A stretch of DNA of 43,807 bases, taken from the NCBI GenBank assembly GCA_030446625.1, contig JAUJMY010000015.1, forward strand, positions 40,675-84,481. Reading direction: 5' to 3'. Of the stretch, positions 1 through 8,251 are shown in pieces (positions within the stretch are counted from its first letter, which is position 1; every line of letters begins with the position of its first letter). The position numbers and the translations under genes are program-made. The notes beneath the pieces were generated by a model. That model searched no databases. It saw only the letters and a list, made by a program, of their open reading frames with translations, and had not been told where the DNA came from. The DNA is from Gaiellaceae bacterium (GTDB lineage Bacteria; Actinomycetota; Thermoleophilia; Gaiellales; Gaiellaceae).

Positions 1-340
1 CCCCCCCGCCGCCCACCCGCCCGCGGCGGGCGCGCCCGCGCACCCCCCCCCACCCGCCGCGCCCGGGGCCGGGGTTGGTGATGTCACCCCGGCGGGCGGC
101 GAACAGGATACCGATACACGCCCCCGCCCGGCCGCCCGCGTTCACCGGGGGGGGGTGGGGGGCGGTCGGGCTCGGCCCCCCCCCCCCCGGCCGACAGCTA
201 CTTCGGCCAGCCTGGGCCGACGCCACCAACAGCGGCGAGCGCGGAGGCGACCGCGACCAACGCGGCCAGAAGCCGCGGGAAGCGATACTGCATCAGGGCC
301 GTCCCTTCGGTCGAGAACAACGGACAGCCCCTGGGCCCAG
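1..340. other. Low-complexity C/G-rich window edge, no gene
   Basis: The first 340 bases are dominated by runs of C and G, including homopolymers of about 9 to 12 bases, and a few direct repeats of CCCGCC type. The reading frames here have no domain-like protein content and the composition is far more extreme than in the rest of the window. Such sequence is often a poorly resolved contig end. I see no promoter or RNA gene that I would defend, although the promoter of the following regulator gene must lie at its right end. Confidence 0.6.
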
Positions 341-360
341 GGTTGACGGGAGTTTATGGC

Positions 361-1674
361 ATGGAGCCGGGAAATCAACAGAGGTTGATCCACGTCGATA
401 GTCCTGCTGCTGTAGGCCGGCGCCTGAGGGAGGTGCGCGAGCGAGTCGGCCTAACGCAACGCCAGCTGGCGTTTCCGGGCGCGACGGCCGCGTACATCTC
501 GCGCATCGAGAAAGGCGACCGCGTGCCGTCGCTGCAGATCCTTCGCGAGTTCGCGCAGCGACTCGGCGTCAGCGAGAGCTACCTCGCACGCGGAGCCGAC
601 GAGACCGCTCCGGCCGACCCGCTGCTCGAAATCGAAGTGGCGCTCAGGCTTGAAGACCTCGAGCTCGCGCGGAACCTGCTCACTGCGGTTGCCGATGAAG
701 GCGGCGTAGCGACTCGCGCGCGCCGCTTCGCGGCCCTTGGGCAGGTCGCGTTTCGCGAAGGAGACACCGCGCGAGCGATCGAGCTTCTTGAGCGTTCCCT
801 AGACCTCCACCCGCAGCTCGTCGACGTCGACGCCGCCGTTGCCGACACGCTCGGGCGCGCTTACGCGATGCTCGAGCAGTTCGAGATGGCGATCGCGCTA
901 TTCGAGCGCCTCATGCTTGCCGCGACCGAACGCGACGACATCCTCGAGCGCGTCCGCTTCGCCGTCTTGCTGGCGAACACGCTCGTCGACAGCGGGAATT
1001 TCGCACGCGCCGAGGAGGTCCTCGGCGGGATATTGGCACGTACCCACGAACTCGCTGACCCGCTCGCGCGGGCGCGGCTGCTGTGGTCACAGTCGCGACT
1101 ACGAGCGCTGCAGAACGATGCCGCCGAGGCGGCCAGGTACGCGCAGATGGCCCTTCGGACACTGCAAGCGGGCGACTATCCCTACTACGCAGCCTGGGCG
1201 CACCAGCTCCTCGCTCACATCGAACTCGATCGCGGTCGCGCGGCAGAGGCGCTCGAGCTGCTCGAGCGCGGACTGCCGCTCGTCGAGCAGACGGGTAACG
1301 TCGTCGAACAGGCGCTGTTCCGCCTCGAAGAGGCGCGCGCGTTGTTGCAGCTCGGCCGCCGTGAGGAAGCGGCGAGTGTCGCTATGCACGCTTCGCAGGT
1401 GCTGCGTGGCGCGAGCCCACTCGACGCCGGAAGAAGCTACGCGCTCGTCGCCGAGGTATTTGCCGAACTCGGTGACGAGGCGCGCGCGATCGAGCTTTAC
1501 GAGCTCGCGCTCGAGGCCCTCGAGACGACGCCGACTCGCTACCTGCTCGACGTCTACGGGCGTTTGGCCGACCTCCTCGAAGCAGCCGGCCGCAAGGACG
1601 AGGCGCTTGTCCTGCTCCGGCGCGCCATGAGGGTGCAGCGAACTGTCGGCCGTGCGCTCGTTCGCGATAGCTGA
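361..1674 (+). CDS. XRE-family HTH regulator with TPR repeats
   Basis: A cytosolic DNA-binding regulator of 437 residues. Residues about 18-74 form a lambda-repressor-like (XRE) helix-turn-helix with the typical RLREVRERVGLTQRQLA and YISRIEKGDRVPSLQIL segments. From about residue 88 to the end the protein is built of helical repeats of TPR type (AIELLERSLDLHP, RAIELYELALEAL, DEALVLLRRAM). HTH-plus-TPR proteins of this layout usually sense a peptide or protein partner through the TPR part and control nearby or distant genes; the ligand here is unknown. I chose the ATG at 361 because GGGAG lies seven bases upstream; a TTG at 343 would add six residues. It stands alone, with a 415-bp gap downstream. 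Confidence 0.85.
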   Translation: MEPGNQQRLIHVDSPAAVGRRLREVRERVGLTQRQLAFPGATAAYISRIEKGDRVPSLQILREFAQRLGVSESYLARGADETAPADPLLEIEVALRLEDLELARNLLTAVADEGGVATRARRFAALGQVAFREGDTARAIELLERSLDLHPQLVDVDAAVADTLGRAYAMLEQFEMAIALFERLMLAATERDDILERVRFAVLLANTLVDSGNFARAEEVLGGILARTHELADPLARARLLWSQSRLRALQNDAAEAARYAQMALRTLQAGDYPYYAAWAHQLLAHIELDRGRAAEALELLERGLPLVEQTGNVVEQALFRLEEARALLQLGRREEAASVAMHASQVLRGASPLDAGRSYALVAEVFAELGDEARAIELYELALEALETTPTRYLLDVYGRLADLLEAAGRKDEALVLLRRAMRVQRTVGRALVRDS

Positions 1675-2089
1675 CGGGTGAAGCTTTGGGCGGCCAGCAC
1701 GGCGTCCGACGACGGCGGCGGCCTCCGCTCCGCCACTAGCACGGCCGATTCGCGCTATGCGCGGGGGAGCGGGTCGCGTCGCGTAATCCCGCTAGGCGCG
1801 GTCCCAGCGGGGGTGTGCTCGTGTCGACGCTGCTCAGTCATCGAACAAGGCCGGCGTCTCGGCGCACGCCACCTGGTCGCACCGCCGACGGTTATCGCGT
1901 TCTAAAAGCAGTGTGCCTCGTTGACAGCAGCAGGCCGATGCCGCGCGATTAGTGTCAGCGTCCTCTCGCGAAAGCGCTGTTCGACAGCCCGCGCACTACC
2001 AGCGATGGCCGAGGGCGGCCGACGCCATTGCGGCGGCGACGGTGACGCAGCGACGTCGCAACGAGGGCCGCGTCAGGAGACTCGGTGCG
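1675..2089. other. Intergenic gap, nothing recognised
   Basis: This stretch lies between the end of the XRE-TPR gene and the converging minus-strand gene. No reading frame shows protein-like content, and I see no tRNA-like or strong hairpin structure. Confidence 0.5.
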
Positions 2090-2830
2090 TCATCTGATGC
2101 GAGTTTTGGGCCGGGAAAGGCGCCTCGGGCGCGCGGCGCGCGCGTCGGAGGCCGGCGGACGCTCCGACGGGCGAGCGAACTGGAACCGCTCGAGCGACTC
2201 GTTCGACTGCTGCCGGCCAGGCTCAAGCCGCTCGGCGATTGCCTCAGTTGTGAAACCGAAGTGCAGCAGAGCCCGCTCCCAGCTCCCCCACCGCCGCCGA
2301 TACGGCGAGTCGCTCGGGAGAAACAGCTCCTTGCCCTGCGCCTTCGCCAGCTCGACCTCGCGCTGGCGCCAGCGTTCAAACTCGATCACTAGGGGCACGT
2401 GGCCAAGGTCGGCCGCGCAGCGCTCGAGCGTCTCTTTCAACGTCTGTTCGCGGTAGCGATGGACCTTGCCGACGCGACGGCTGCGAAAGCGCGCCTCGAT
2501 CTTCCGCGGCGTTGTCACTGCCGCCAGCTCAAGCGCCTCTTTCGCCTGGCGCCAACTACCGAAGTGCCGAATGACCGCGTTCAGCTCGGCGATCTCCTCG
2601 CCACTGGCACGGAGGTCGCGGCGCGCCTGGCGGTACGCGTCCGGACTCAACGCGCCTTCCGCGACCTCCTCCGCGCGCTGAAGCGAGCGGAGGAAGAAAG
2701 CCGTCTGATCCTCTTCGCCAGCGAGCCGCTGGAGACGAACGTCGGCGAGCTTGGCGAACGCCTCTTCCTGTTCCTCAGGCGCAAGCGCGCAGAAGGCGAC
2801 GAGAAGCAGGTCAGTGGCAGTTGTAGCCAC
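2090..2830 (-). CDS. Protein with two homing-endonuclease-associated repeats
   Basis: A 246-residue soluble protein. Two segments carry the hallmark of the homing-endonuclease-associated (HNH-associated) repeat: an FGSW-x-AKEAL segment near residues 90-100 and a WGSW-x-RALLHFGF segment near residues 181-193, each preceded by a basic stretch. This repeat is a small DNA-binding helix module in mobile endonucleases and in actinobacterial regulators. No HNH or LAGLIDADG catalytic motif is visible, so a nuclease role is not supported; a DNA-binding role is inferred. The last 40 residues are rich in Arg, Ser and Pro and may be disordered. The start is a GTG with no convincing Shine-Dalgarno sequence, so the N-terminus is uncertain. 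Confidence 0.65.
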   Translation of the reverse strand: MATTATDLLLVAFCALAPEEQEEAFAKLADVRLQRLAGEEDQTAFFLRSLQRAEEVAEGALSPDAYRQARRDLRASGEEIAELNAVIRHFGSWRQAKEALELAAVTTPRKIEARFRSRRVGKVHRYREQTLKETLERCAADLGHVPLVIEFERWRQREVELAKAQGKELFLPSDSPYRRRWGSWERALLHFGFTTEAIAERLEPGRQQSNESLERFQFARPSERPPASDARAARPRRLSRPKTRIR

Positions 2831-2886
2831 AGCACGAAACTAGGCTCGGGCTCGCAATCATGGCCGGCGCCGTCGGCGGCGGGGCG

Positions 2887-3312
2887 CTAGGAGTCGTCGC
2901 TCGTGTCGTTGCCGGCGCCGTCCGACTGCGCGCCGTCCGGCGAGAGCGGAATCACGTGGTGCGTCGCCTCAAGCGTCTCCTTCCTCGCTTCCCATTGCAG
3001 CTCGAGCTCACTGGCCACATGCCGGGCGATCGCGATCCGCAAAGCGTCGTAGGCATCGTCCGCGTGATAGCCGAAGATGGGGTCGTCGATCTCAATGTCG
3101 AGAAGGGCCTCACACTGCATCGCCAGCTCCATGAGCTGGCGTGGGCTCGTCGGCACGTACTCGGCGACTAGCTCGACGAACTTGTAGTCGATCCGCTGGA
3201 CGCTGGTGCCTCCATGGAGGAGTTCGTACTCCAGCCACTCGGAGAACGCGCCGCTGACAGCAGCCATAAGCTCGGTGTAACTGACGGAATACTGAAACTT
3301 GAGCGTCTGCAT
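2887..3312 (-). CDS. Hypothetical protein, 141 residues
   Basis: An acidic, largely helical protein of unknown family. The N-terminal half carries aromatic-rich segments (FQYSVSYTELM, FSEWLEYELLHGG) and the last 25 residues are polar and low complexity (Ser, Asp, Gly). There is no signal peptide or TM segment. An ATG start with GAGG six bases upstream supports the gene. It lies 56 bp upstream of the homing-endonuclease-repeat gene on the same strand, so the two may be cotranscribed. No function can be given. Confidence 0.6.
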   Translation of the reverse strand: MQTLKFQYSVSYTELMAAVSGAFSEWLEYELLHGGTSVQRIDYKFVELVAEYVPTSPRQLMELAMQCEALLDIEIDDPIFGYHADDAYDALRIAIARHVASELELQWEARKETLEATHHVIPLSPDGAQSDGAGNDTSDDS

Positions 3313-3426
3313 CGTGGCCTCGTTATGAGGCTACGCCGGACGAGAGTGCGCACGGGGTTTTTCTGGAAATCGCGGGCGGCCCCGCGGGCCGTGCCGAACC
3401 TTGATCCGCGGCAGCGCAGGGCGGCC

Positions 3427-3780
3427 ATGGACGAGGCGGCCCGCCATACCTTCAACGCCGTGCCTGGCGAGCAGCCGACGGGATCGTTCATCCGCGCGCA
3501 CGTCATCGACGGCGTCCGCTTCGAGGTCTTTGGCCGCTTGGGCGACGAGTTCCGCGATGGCTTCGTGCGCTTCGACGTCTATGACGAAGGCGGCAACTGG
3601 CTGACCGAGGACACCTTCCTCGATCACGTCCCGAGCGAGCGCGAGGTCTCGGCTCTCGCTCGCCAGTGGCACGCCGCACGAACAGTCATCGTCAGTCCCA
3701 CGCCCCTCGGCTGGAGGGTCGTCTGGGTCGGCGAGCGCGTCAAGATCGGTCTCAACGCGCCGTGGTGGCCGTGGTTCTAG
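3427..3780 (+). CDS. Hypothetical protein, 117 residues
   Basis: A small unrecognised protein divergent from the previous gene. The codon pattern and an internally consistent, aromatic-rich C-terminus (GWRVVWVGERVKIGLNAPWWPWF) suggest that it is real. The frame is open upstream to an ATG at 3325, but that would leave only 12 bp to the divergent start, so I prefer the ATG at 3427, which has a weak AGGG upstream. No signal peptide, TM helix or catalytic motif is visible. Confidence 0.45.
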   Translation: MDEAARHTFNAVPGEQPTGSFIRAHVIDGVRFEVFGRLGDEFRDGFVRFDVYDEGGNWLTEDTFLDHVPSEREVSALARQWHAARTVIVSPTPLGWRVVWVGERVKIGLNAPWWPWF

Positions 3781-3805
3781 GGTCGGCGGTCCTAAACTCC
3801 AACGC

Positions 3806-3922
3806 GTGGAACCGACGACGCTCGAGCTGATCGATCGCTACTTGCGGCCGGACGAGAAGGAGCGGCTCCGCGAGCTCGAAGCTGACCTGAATGCACGCGA
3901 AAGTTCCCTGAGGAGCGACTAG
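3806..3922 (+). CDS. Possible 38-residue small protein
   Basis: A GTG-initiated ORF 25 bp after the preceding gene encodes a short, strongly helical and charged peptide (LELIDRYLRPDEKERLRELEADL). The amphipathic pattern and tight spacing argue for translation. There is no clear ribosome-binding site and no family that I recognise. It may also be the truncated N-terminus of a lost gene, since the sequence downstream is debris. Confidence 0.3.
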   Translation: MEPTTLELIDRYLRPDEKERLRELEADLNARESSLRSD

Positions 3923-4532
3923 AGCAGGTAGCGGCGTTGAGCGCTGCAGTCAGCGAGCTGCTGGTCGACCGCGGCTGGCGCGGCGGACCCTTCGCGCGCG
4001 CGTGTAACTAAGGGCTTCGGCCCGAGCCTAAGAGCGGCGGCCCGAGCCACCTCCGGCGGATGTGCTCTCGTCGCTCGTAGAGACGAAGATGGGGCGGCAG
4101 GGGGCCGCCCCATCTTCACCGCCTGCTGGCCACCCCAGAAGAGTCCGCGGTGTCGCGAGCCCGGCGGCTATGGCCGAAGCGCGCTTCCGCTACGGGCGCT
4201 TCGGCGTTCGCACCGCCGGCGTTCGAGGCGGACGCTTCCGCCGTTCGACTTCAGCCTCCGTCGCTCGCGCTGACGCGGCGGCCGCATAAAGAGCGGACAA
4301 GTTGGGCTTCTTGTCCGTCATCAGACCTGCCCCTGCCGCTTCGGGAGCGGTGGGCGGCGAAGGCCCTTTGGTCTAAGACCAGGCATGCGCTCTCTCTCTC
4401 CTCCGCCGAGCGCGGTCTGCACTCAGCTCGAGGTGCTCGGGAACGTAGGCCGCGTCGGCACGCTCATGGAGTTGCAGAGCTGAGCATCAAGCGAGCTAAC
4501 GTCATGCCGATACGGCCGCTGTGAGGGAGCCG
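3923..4532. other. Gene-free stretch with hairpins
   Basis: No frame here looks coding. The stretch contains a perfect 14-bp hairpin (listed separately) and a second inverted repeat, CGGACAAG at 4294-4301 against CTTGTCCG at 4310-4317. It reads as a spacer between gene remnants. Confidence 0.5.
4085..4117. terminator. Perfect 14-bp hairpin, terminator-like
   Basis: GAAGATGGGGCGGC (4085-4098) is followed by a five-base loop and its exact reverse complement (4104-4117). There is no T tract on either side. Strong GC stems without a U tract are common as terminators in high-GC actinobacteria, so this may end transcription of the small genes to its left. Confidence 0.5.
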
Positions 4533-4902
4533 ATGAACATCGAACGTGAAGAGAGGACTTTGCCGCCGCGCGAGGCTTACCACGCTCTTCTCGAGCGGGC
4601 GGTGAGCGTGGCTCGGTCGGATCAGAGGCGGACGAACGAAGAGATCGTCGCGGCGATCCTCGCCGACTTGTCGGAGTCGGATACGCGGCGTGCGGCGGAA
4701 GGGGATGATGGAGGACGCGACTGCTGCTGCCGAAGGTCTCGCGCTAATGGGGCTGGAAGACGACAGCGAGCGTCTCGAAGCCAAGGCGGCTCCTCAGGAA
4801 CTGAAGGCGGGCGATGAGGAGACCTGGCAGCTCGCGCCTGCTGTTCTCCAAGACGCTGACGGCGACTGTCGCCGCTGAGCGCGAAGCCGCCTTGGAGTAA
4901 GC
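4533..4902 (+). pseudogene. Frameshifted small gene, unknown family
   Basis: An ATG at 4533 sits behind a strong GAGGGAG ribosome-binding site and opens a helical, charged protein (PREAYHALLERAVSVARSD, RRTNEEIVAAILADLSE). Around 4695-4705, at a GGGG run, protein-like content moves to a second frame (MMEDATAAAEGLALMGLEDD) and then, past about 4830, to a third frame ending at TAA 4900-4902 (LFSKTLTATVAAEREAALE). This is what one or two single-base indels in one gene would produce. The family is not recognised. Independent small ORFs are the alternative. Confidence 0.35.
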
Positions 4903-5045
4903 GCCGCGTCGAAAGCAGGTCCGCCTCCGCTCGGCTACGCACGAGTCGCGTACGAATCCGCCCGTGGGCTTTGAGCGTGATGAGATCGGTCGCCTCCGCC
5001 AGCGCGCGGCTGACCGCTGGGGTCTCGCCGGGCACGTCCTTCCCT

Positions 5046-5295
5046 AGACGTCGCCGCCGAGACGCTGCAGGAGGACATCCGTGACAGCGCGCTCGACTAC
5101 TTCAACCACGATCGGATCAAGTGGTGGACGAGCAGATGGGACGCGCGGACGGAGGAGATGCAGCCGCGCCGGACTGGGCACCTGAACTCAACCAAGTCGC
5201 CTGCGTCAATCATCTTGAGCCCGCGCGCGTTGACAGCGTCGTGGCGGTTGAGCTCGTTCGCAACATCGACGCTTCGTTCGCGGCGGTTCCCGTGG
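5046..5295 (+). pseudogene. Remnant of a PGN_0703-like restriction-endonuclease-fold gene
   Basis: One frame reads IRDSALDYFNHDRIKWWTSR followed by RRTGHLNS; at about 5191 the similarity continues in the next frame as NQVACVNHLEPARVDSVVAV and LVRNIDASFAAVPVV. Joined, these give the N-terminal hallmark of PGN_0703-type putative restriction endonucleases (a GHLNSSQ-x-CVN-x-LEP segment after an IKWW segment), as far as I recall that family. A single missing base in the AACTCA-ACCAA stretch accounts for the break. Nothing after about 5295 continues the protein, so the gene is both frameshifted and truncated. Confidence 0.45.
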
Positions 5296-5501
5296 TACAA
5301 CAGACGCCGTCCGCACAGCTCGCTGCGAGCGCGGCCGCCGATGAGCCGTGTCTCACATCTCTGTGGTCACGACAGCTACCTCGGCGAGCGCGGTGCGCGA
5401 ACGCGCGGCGCCAACATCACCTCGCTGGACGCGCTCATGTGACCAAAGTGGATGTCGGCAAGTACGGGAACTCCTACAGGTGTCGCGACATCAACAGAGT
5501 A

Positions 5502-6101
5502 ATGGACGCGTCCCCCATCGTAGATGCCGATACGGTGCTGTGGCGTCGAACAGTCGCAGGCGACCCCGACGCGTTCGCCGAGCTGTACCGGCGTCACGGC
5601 CGGACAATCTATAACTACCTCTTCCGCCGACTCGGAGACTGGAGTGACGCTGAGGACCTAACGGCGTCGGTGTTTCTCGTGGCATTTAGCCGGCGGCACG
5701 AAGTTGCAGTCGCTGAAGGCAAGGTCGTCGCGTGGCTCTTTGGGATCGCAACGCACCTCGCGAACAACCGTCGGCGCTCGCGCAGGCGGCACGAACACGT
5801 TCTTCACCGGGTTGCGGCTGCCTCAACGTCTCGCGCCGACGACGCGTGCGCCCGCGCCGAAGCGCGCGATCAGATGAGACTAATCCTTGAGCGGACTCGC
5901 GCGCTTCCGAAGGAGCAGCAGGATGTACTCGCGCTCTGCCTCTGGAGCGGTCTGAGCTACGAGGACGCCGCGTTTGCGCTGGCCGTGCCAGTTGGGACGG
6001 TCCGGTCGAGGCTTGCGCGCGCGCGAGCTGCACTCACGGAACTCCAGGACGACGCGCGACATGAAGTACCAGGCCCTCAGCGAAGGAAGGTGACGCAATG
6101 A
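5502..6101 (+). CDS. ECF-type sigma-70 family sigma factor
   Basis: A 199-residue RNA polymerase sigma factor. Residues 22-66 are region 2 (DAFAELYRRHGRTIYNYLFR, then DAEDLTASVFLVAFSRR), used for core and -10 recognition. Residues about 130-178 are region 4 (LPKEQQDVLALCLWSGLSYE followed by VPVGTVRSRLARARAAL), the -35-binding helix-turn-helix. There is no extra regulatory domain. The frame stays open upstream as far as 5121, but the family length and start favour the ATG at 5502. Its stop overlaps the ATG of the next gene (ATGA), so translation is coupled and the neighbour is the likely anti-sigma or signal partner. Confidence 0.85.
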   Translation: MDASPIVDADTVLWRRTVAGDPDAFAELYRRHGRTIYNYLFRRLGDWSDAEDLTASVFLVAFSRRHEVAVAEGKVVAWLFGIATHLANNRRRSRRRHEHVLHRVAAASTSRADDACARAEARDQMRLILERTRALPKEQQDVLALCLWSGLSYEDAAFALAVPVGTVRSRLARARAALTELQDDARHEVPGPQRRKVTQ

Positions 6102-7099
6102 CCGACCACGGTACTGACCTGCCGTCGGAGTTCGACATCCCAGAGCACGCGGCGGCGCGGCATCTGAGTCTGCTCGAACAGGCGACGCGGCGGCGGGCGG
6201 AGCCGAAGAGGAAGCGGCCAACTGTGGCCGCCGTTGCGGCCATCGTGACGCTGTCGCTCGTGCTCGTCACGGCGGTCGCCGTCGCGGCGACGACTGGGCT
6301 CTTCGACCGTGATGTCACGGCCGCCGACCTTGATGAGCGTGCGACATTCGTCGCGCGGACGGTCGTGGAGTGTCAGCGACCCCAAGCGTGCGCATCACCT
6401 CGACAAGAGACGGTCAAAGAGGTACGTCTGACTCCAGCTGACGGCGTTACGTTTGTAGACCCGGCGGGGCACCTGATCGTTGTCACTCCCGCAAACGGTA
6501 CGGTCACGTATGAGTCGCGGAGCGAATATGGCCGCGAGCTCAGCCGGTCGCGCGACGGCGATGAGCGGCACGCGATGACGGTCGCACTGCCCGACGGCGG
6601 CACCCGAACTATTGCCTTTACCGTTGGGGAGGGCGTGATCTCGGTCACCGATCGACCCGCCGGGACGCGCCGCGCGACGACGACAACGCTCGAGTCGGGC
6701 GATGTCGTGCCACTTATTCCCGGCGCGCTCGCGGACGAGGTACTCACGCCAGACAAGGCGGTGACAGTTGATATCGCGGACGGGAAGTACCAGGTCTGGA
6801 TCTACCCGACGCGCAACGTGGCGTACGTCGGGGGCCACCCATGGCAAAACATGGGGCGAGAGACCGCAATCCCGCCCGATATAGCTCGGCGATACGCGCT
6901 CATCGCGAGCGAACACGGCGCCTACGCGATCCCGGTCCGCTCGTCCGGCGGGCGGTGGTCGTACGCTCTCGGTGGAGGTGTAACGCGGACGGTGAGCTGG
7001 AACGCCGGCGATAGCTTCATCACGATTGTCGACAGGAAAGCGGCAGGCGCGGTTGGGCAGGAGAGGCTGCGAACCGGCAGGCGAGTCAACGGAGGGTGA
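6098..7099 (+). CDS. Membrane-anchored protein, probable anti-sigma partner
   Basis: A 333-residue protein with a cytoplasmic N-terminus of about 40 residues, one TM helix (about 42-66, VAAVAAIVTLSLVLVTAVAV core) and a large extracytoplasmic beta-rich domain containing repeated short strands (TPANGTVTYES, ALPDGGTRTIAFTVG). The single-TM topology and four-base overlap with the ECF sigma gene are typical of anti-sigma or sigma-linked sensor proteins in actinobacteria. No zinc-binding ZAS motif is visible in the N-terminus, so direct sigma sequestration is an inference from context only. Confidence 0.65.
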   Translation: MTDHGTDLPSEFDIPEHAAARHLSLLEQATRRRAEPKRKRPTVAAVAAIVTLSLVLVTAVAVAATTGLFDRDVTAADLDERATFVARTVVECQRPQACASPRQETVKEVRLTPADGVTFVDPAGHLIVVTPANGTVTYESRSEYGRELSRSRDGDERHAMTVALPDGGTRTIAFTVGEGVISVTDRPAGTRRATTTTLESGDVVPLIPGALADEVLTPDKAVTVDIADGKYQVWIYPTRNVAYVGGHPWQNMGRETAIPPDIARRYALIASEHGAYAIPVRSSGGRWSYALGGGVTRTVSWNAGDSFITIVDRKAAGAVGQERLRTGRRVNGG

Positions 7100-7218
7100 C
7101 GCACTTCGAGATCAATACGAGACCGCGTCGTAACACGCGGCTGCCCACATGTCGGCGACTCCGTCGCCGCGCGATCGGCGCAGGCGATCGGTATCGGACG
7201 AGCCGGCGCGGAGAAGCT

Positions 7219-7248
7219 CGGGGAGAGCCTCGCTCGAGGCTCTCCCCG
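7219..7248. terminator. Bidirectional terminator hairpin
   Basis: CGGGGAGAGCCTCG is followed by CT and then its exact reverse complement, and on the plus strand by TTTCGCTT. This very strong stem lies between the ECF/anti-sigma operon and the converging secreted-protein gene, just where a shared terminator is expected. Confidence 0.7.
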
Positions 7249-7270
7249 TTTCGCTTCGGCTCGACCGCGG

Positions 7271-7786
7271 CTACCCGCCTGCGCGCGCCAGTGGTACTGT
7301 CGGCTGCCCCGTCCGGTGGAACGTCGGCAGCCCACGTTCATCGAACGTAACGCGGTATCGCTTGTACGCGACAAACACGGTTTCTCCGACGGGGATCTCG
7401 GGTTGGACGCGATCGACGCGGCTGCACGACATCGTGCCGTCGCTGCGCGTGTCGGAGCAGACAAGGTCAGCGGGCTCGAACATTGCCGCTTGCTTATCTG
7501 TCACTTCGGCGGTGATCCCGCGGTATACCGTTCGTCCGTAAAGCGCTTGATCTCCCGCCGCGAGCGCGCCAGGGACTTCCGTGTCCGCCACGGCGGCGCA
7601 CTTCACGTGCGCGCCGCGGTTAATGCACCGGATCGTCATCGGACCCGCGCGCATGAGTTCGCGTGCTCGCTGAAGCTCGCTCACGGCTCCGGCTTCAGCG
7701 TCGACGATAGTCCCTACTGCTCCCGCCGCGGCCGCTGTCGCAGCAATTGCAGCCCCGACGCAACCGATGAGTTTCATCTTTTTCAT
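7271..7786 (-). CDS. Small secreted protein, unknown family
   Basis: A 171-residue protein with a typical Sec signal peptide: MKKMK, then a hydrophobic segment IGCVGAAIAATAAAAGAVG, with cleavage probably near residues 30-35. The mature part has five cysteines (in RCINRG, VKCAAV, LVCSDT and MSCSRV contexts), which would suit disulfide-bonded extracellular folding. The ATG start at 7786 has GGAG upstream. It follows the gene for another small secreted Cys-containing protein by 60 bp on the same strand, so the two probably form an operon. No enzyme motif is recognised. Confidence 0.7.
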   Translation of the reverse strand: MKKMKLIGCVGAAIAATAAAAGAVGTIVDAEAGAVSELQRARELMRAGPMTIRCINRGAHVKCAAVADTEVPGALAAGDQALYGRTVYRGITAEVTDKQAAMFEPADLVCSDTRSDGTMSCSRVDRVQPEIPVGETVFVAYKRYRVTFDERGLPTFHRTGQPTVPLARAGG

Positions 7787-7846
7787 CTTGATGTTCGCTC
7801 CATATGAGGTCGGATGCTGAGGAACGTTGCGAATCGCGTCGTCGCG

Positions 7847-8251
7847 CTAGACGGAGTCAGCAATGCGGACCCGGACGTAGACGAGCGTGCTCGAACTGCC
7901 GTTCATCGCTTTCGATGCGTTATGCGTCGAAAGCGCGTACTGGGTGGTGTACTCGGAGTACGAGCAAGGCACGCCAAGCCACTCCCACGCGCCGTCACTT
8001 CGGCGGCGTAGCCACGAGTCCGCGCTGCAATTCGAGCGCTCGAGCCTGATGTACCAATAGCCGCTCGTCCCCGCCTGTGCCTCTCCGTACGAGTGGCCGG
8101 GGTCGAGATTCCCTTCGTAGTCCCAGTAAATTCCGCACGTCAAATCGACGCCCATGCACTGCTGTGCATGCGCACTCGGGACTACCGTTGTAGTCCAGGC
8201 GGAACCGGCAGCCGCAAGAACGGCGGCCACGGCGACAAGACACCGCTTCAC
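7847..8251 (-). CDS. Small secreted cysteine-containing protein
   Basis: A 134-residue protein with a signal peptide (KRCLVAVAAVLAAAGSAWTT, likely cleaved after AHA at about residue 29) and a mature domain of about 105 residues rich in aromatic residues and containing four cysteines (QQCMG, LTCGIYW, SNCSA, VPCSY). The GTG start at 8251 is fixed by a strong AAGGAGGG eight bases upstream; the same frame remains open far upstream but without protein-like content. It is first in a probable two-gene operon with the next secreted protein. Function unknown. Confidence 0.7.
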   Translation of the reverse strand: MKRCLVAVAAVLAAAGSAWTTTVVPSAHAQQCMGVDLTCGIYWDYEGNLDPGHSYGEAQAGTSGYWYIRLERSNCSADSWLRRRSDGAWEWLGVPCSYSEYTTQYALSTHNASKAMNGSSSTLVYVRVRIADSV

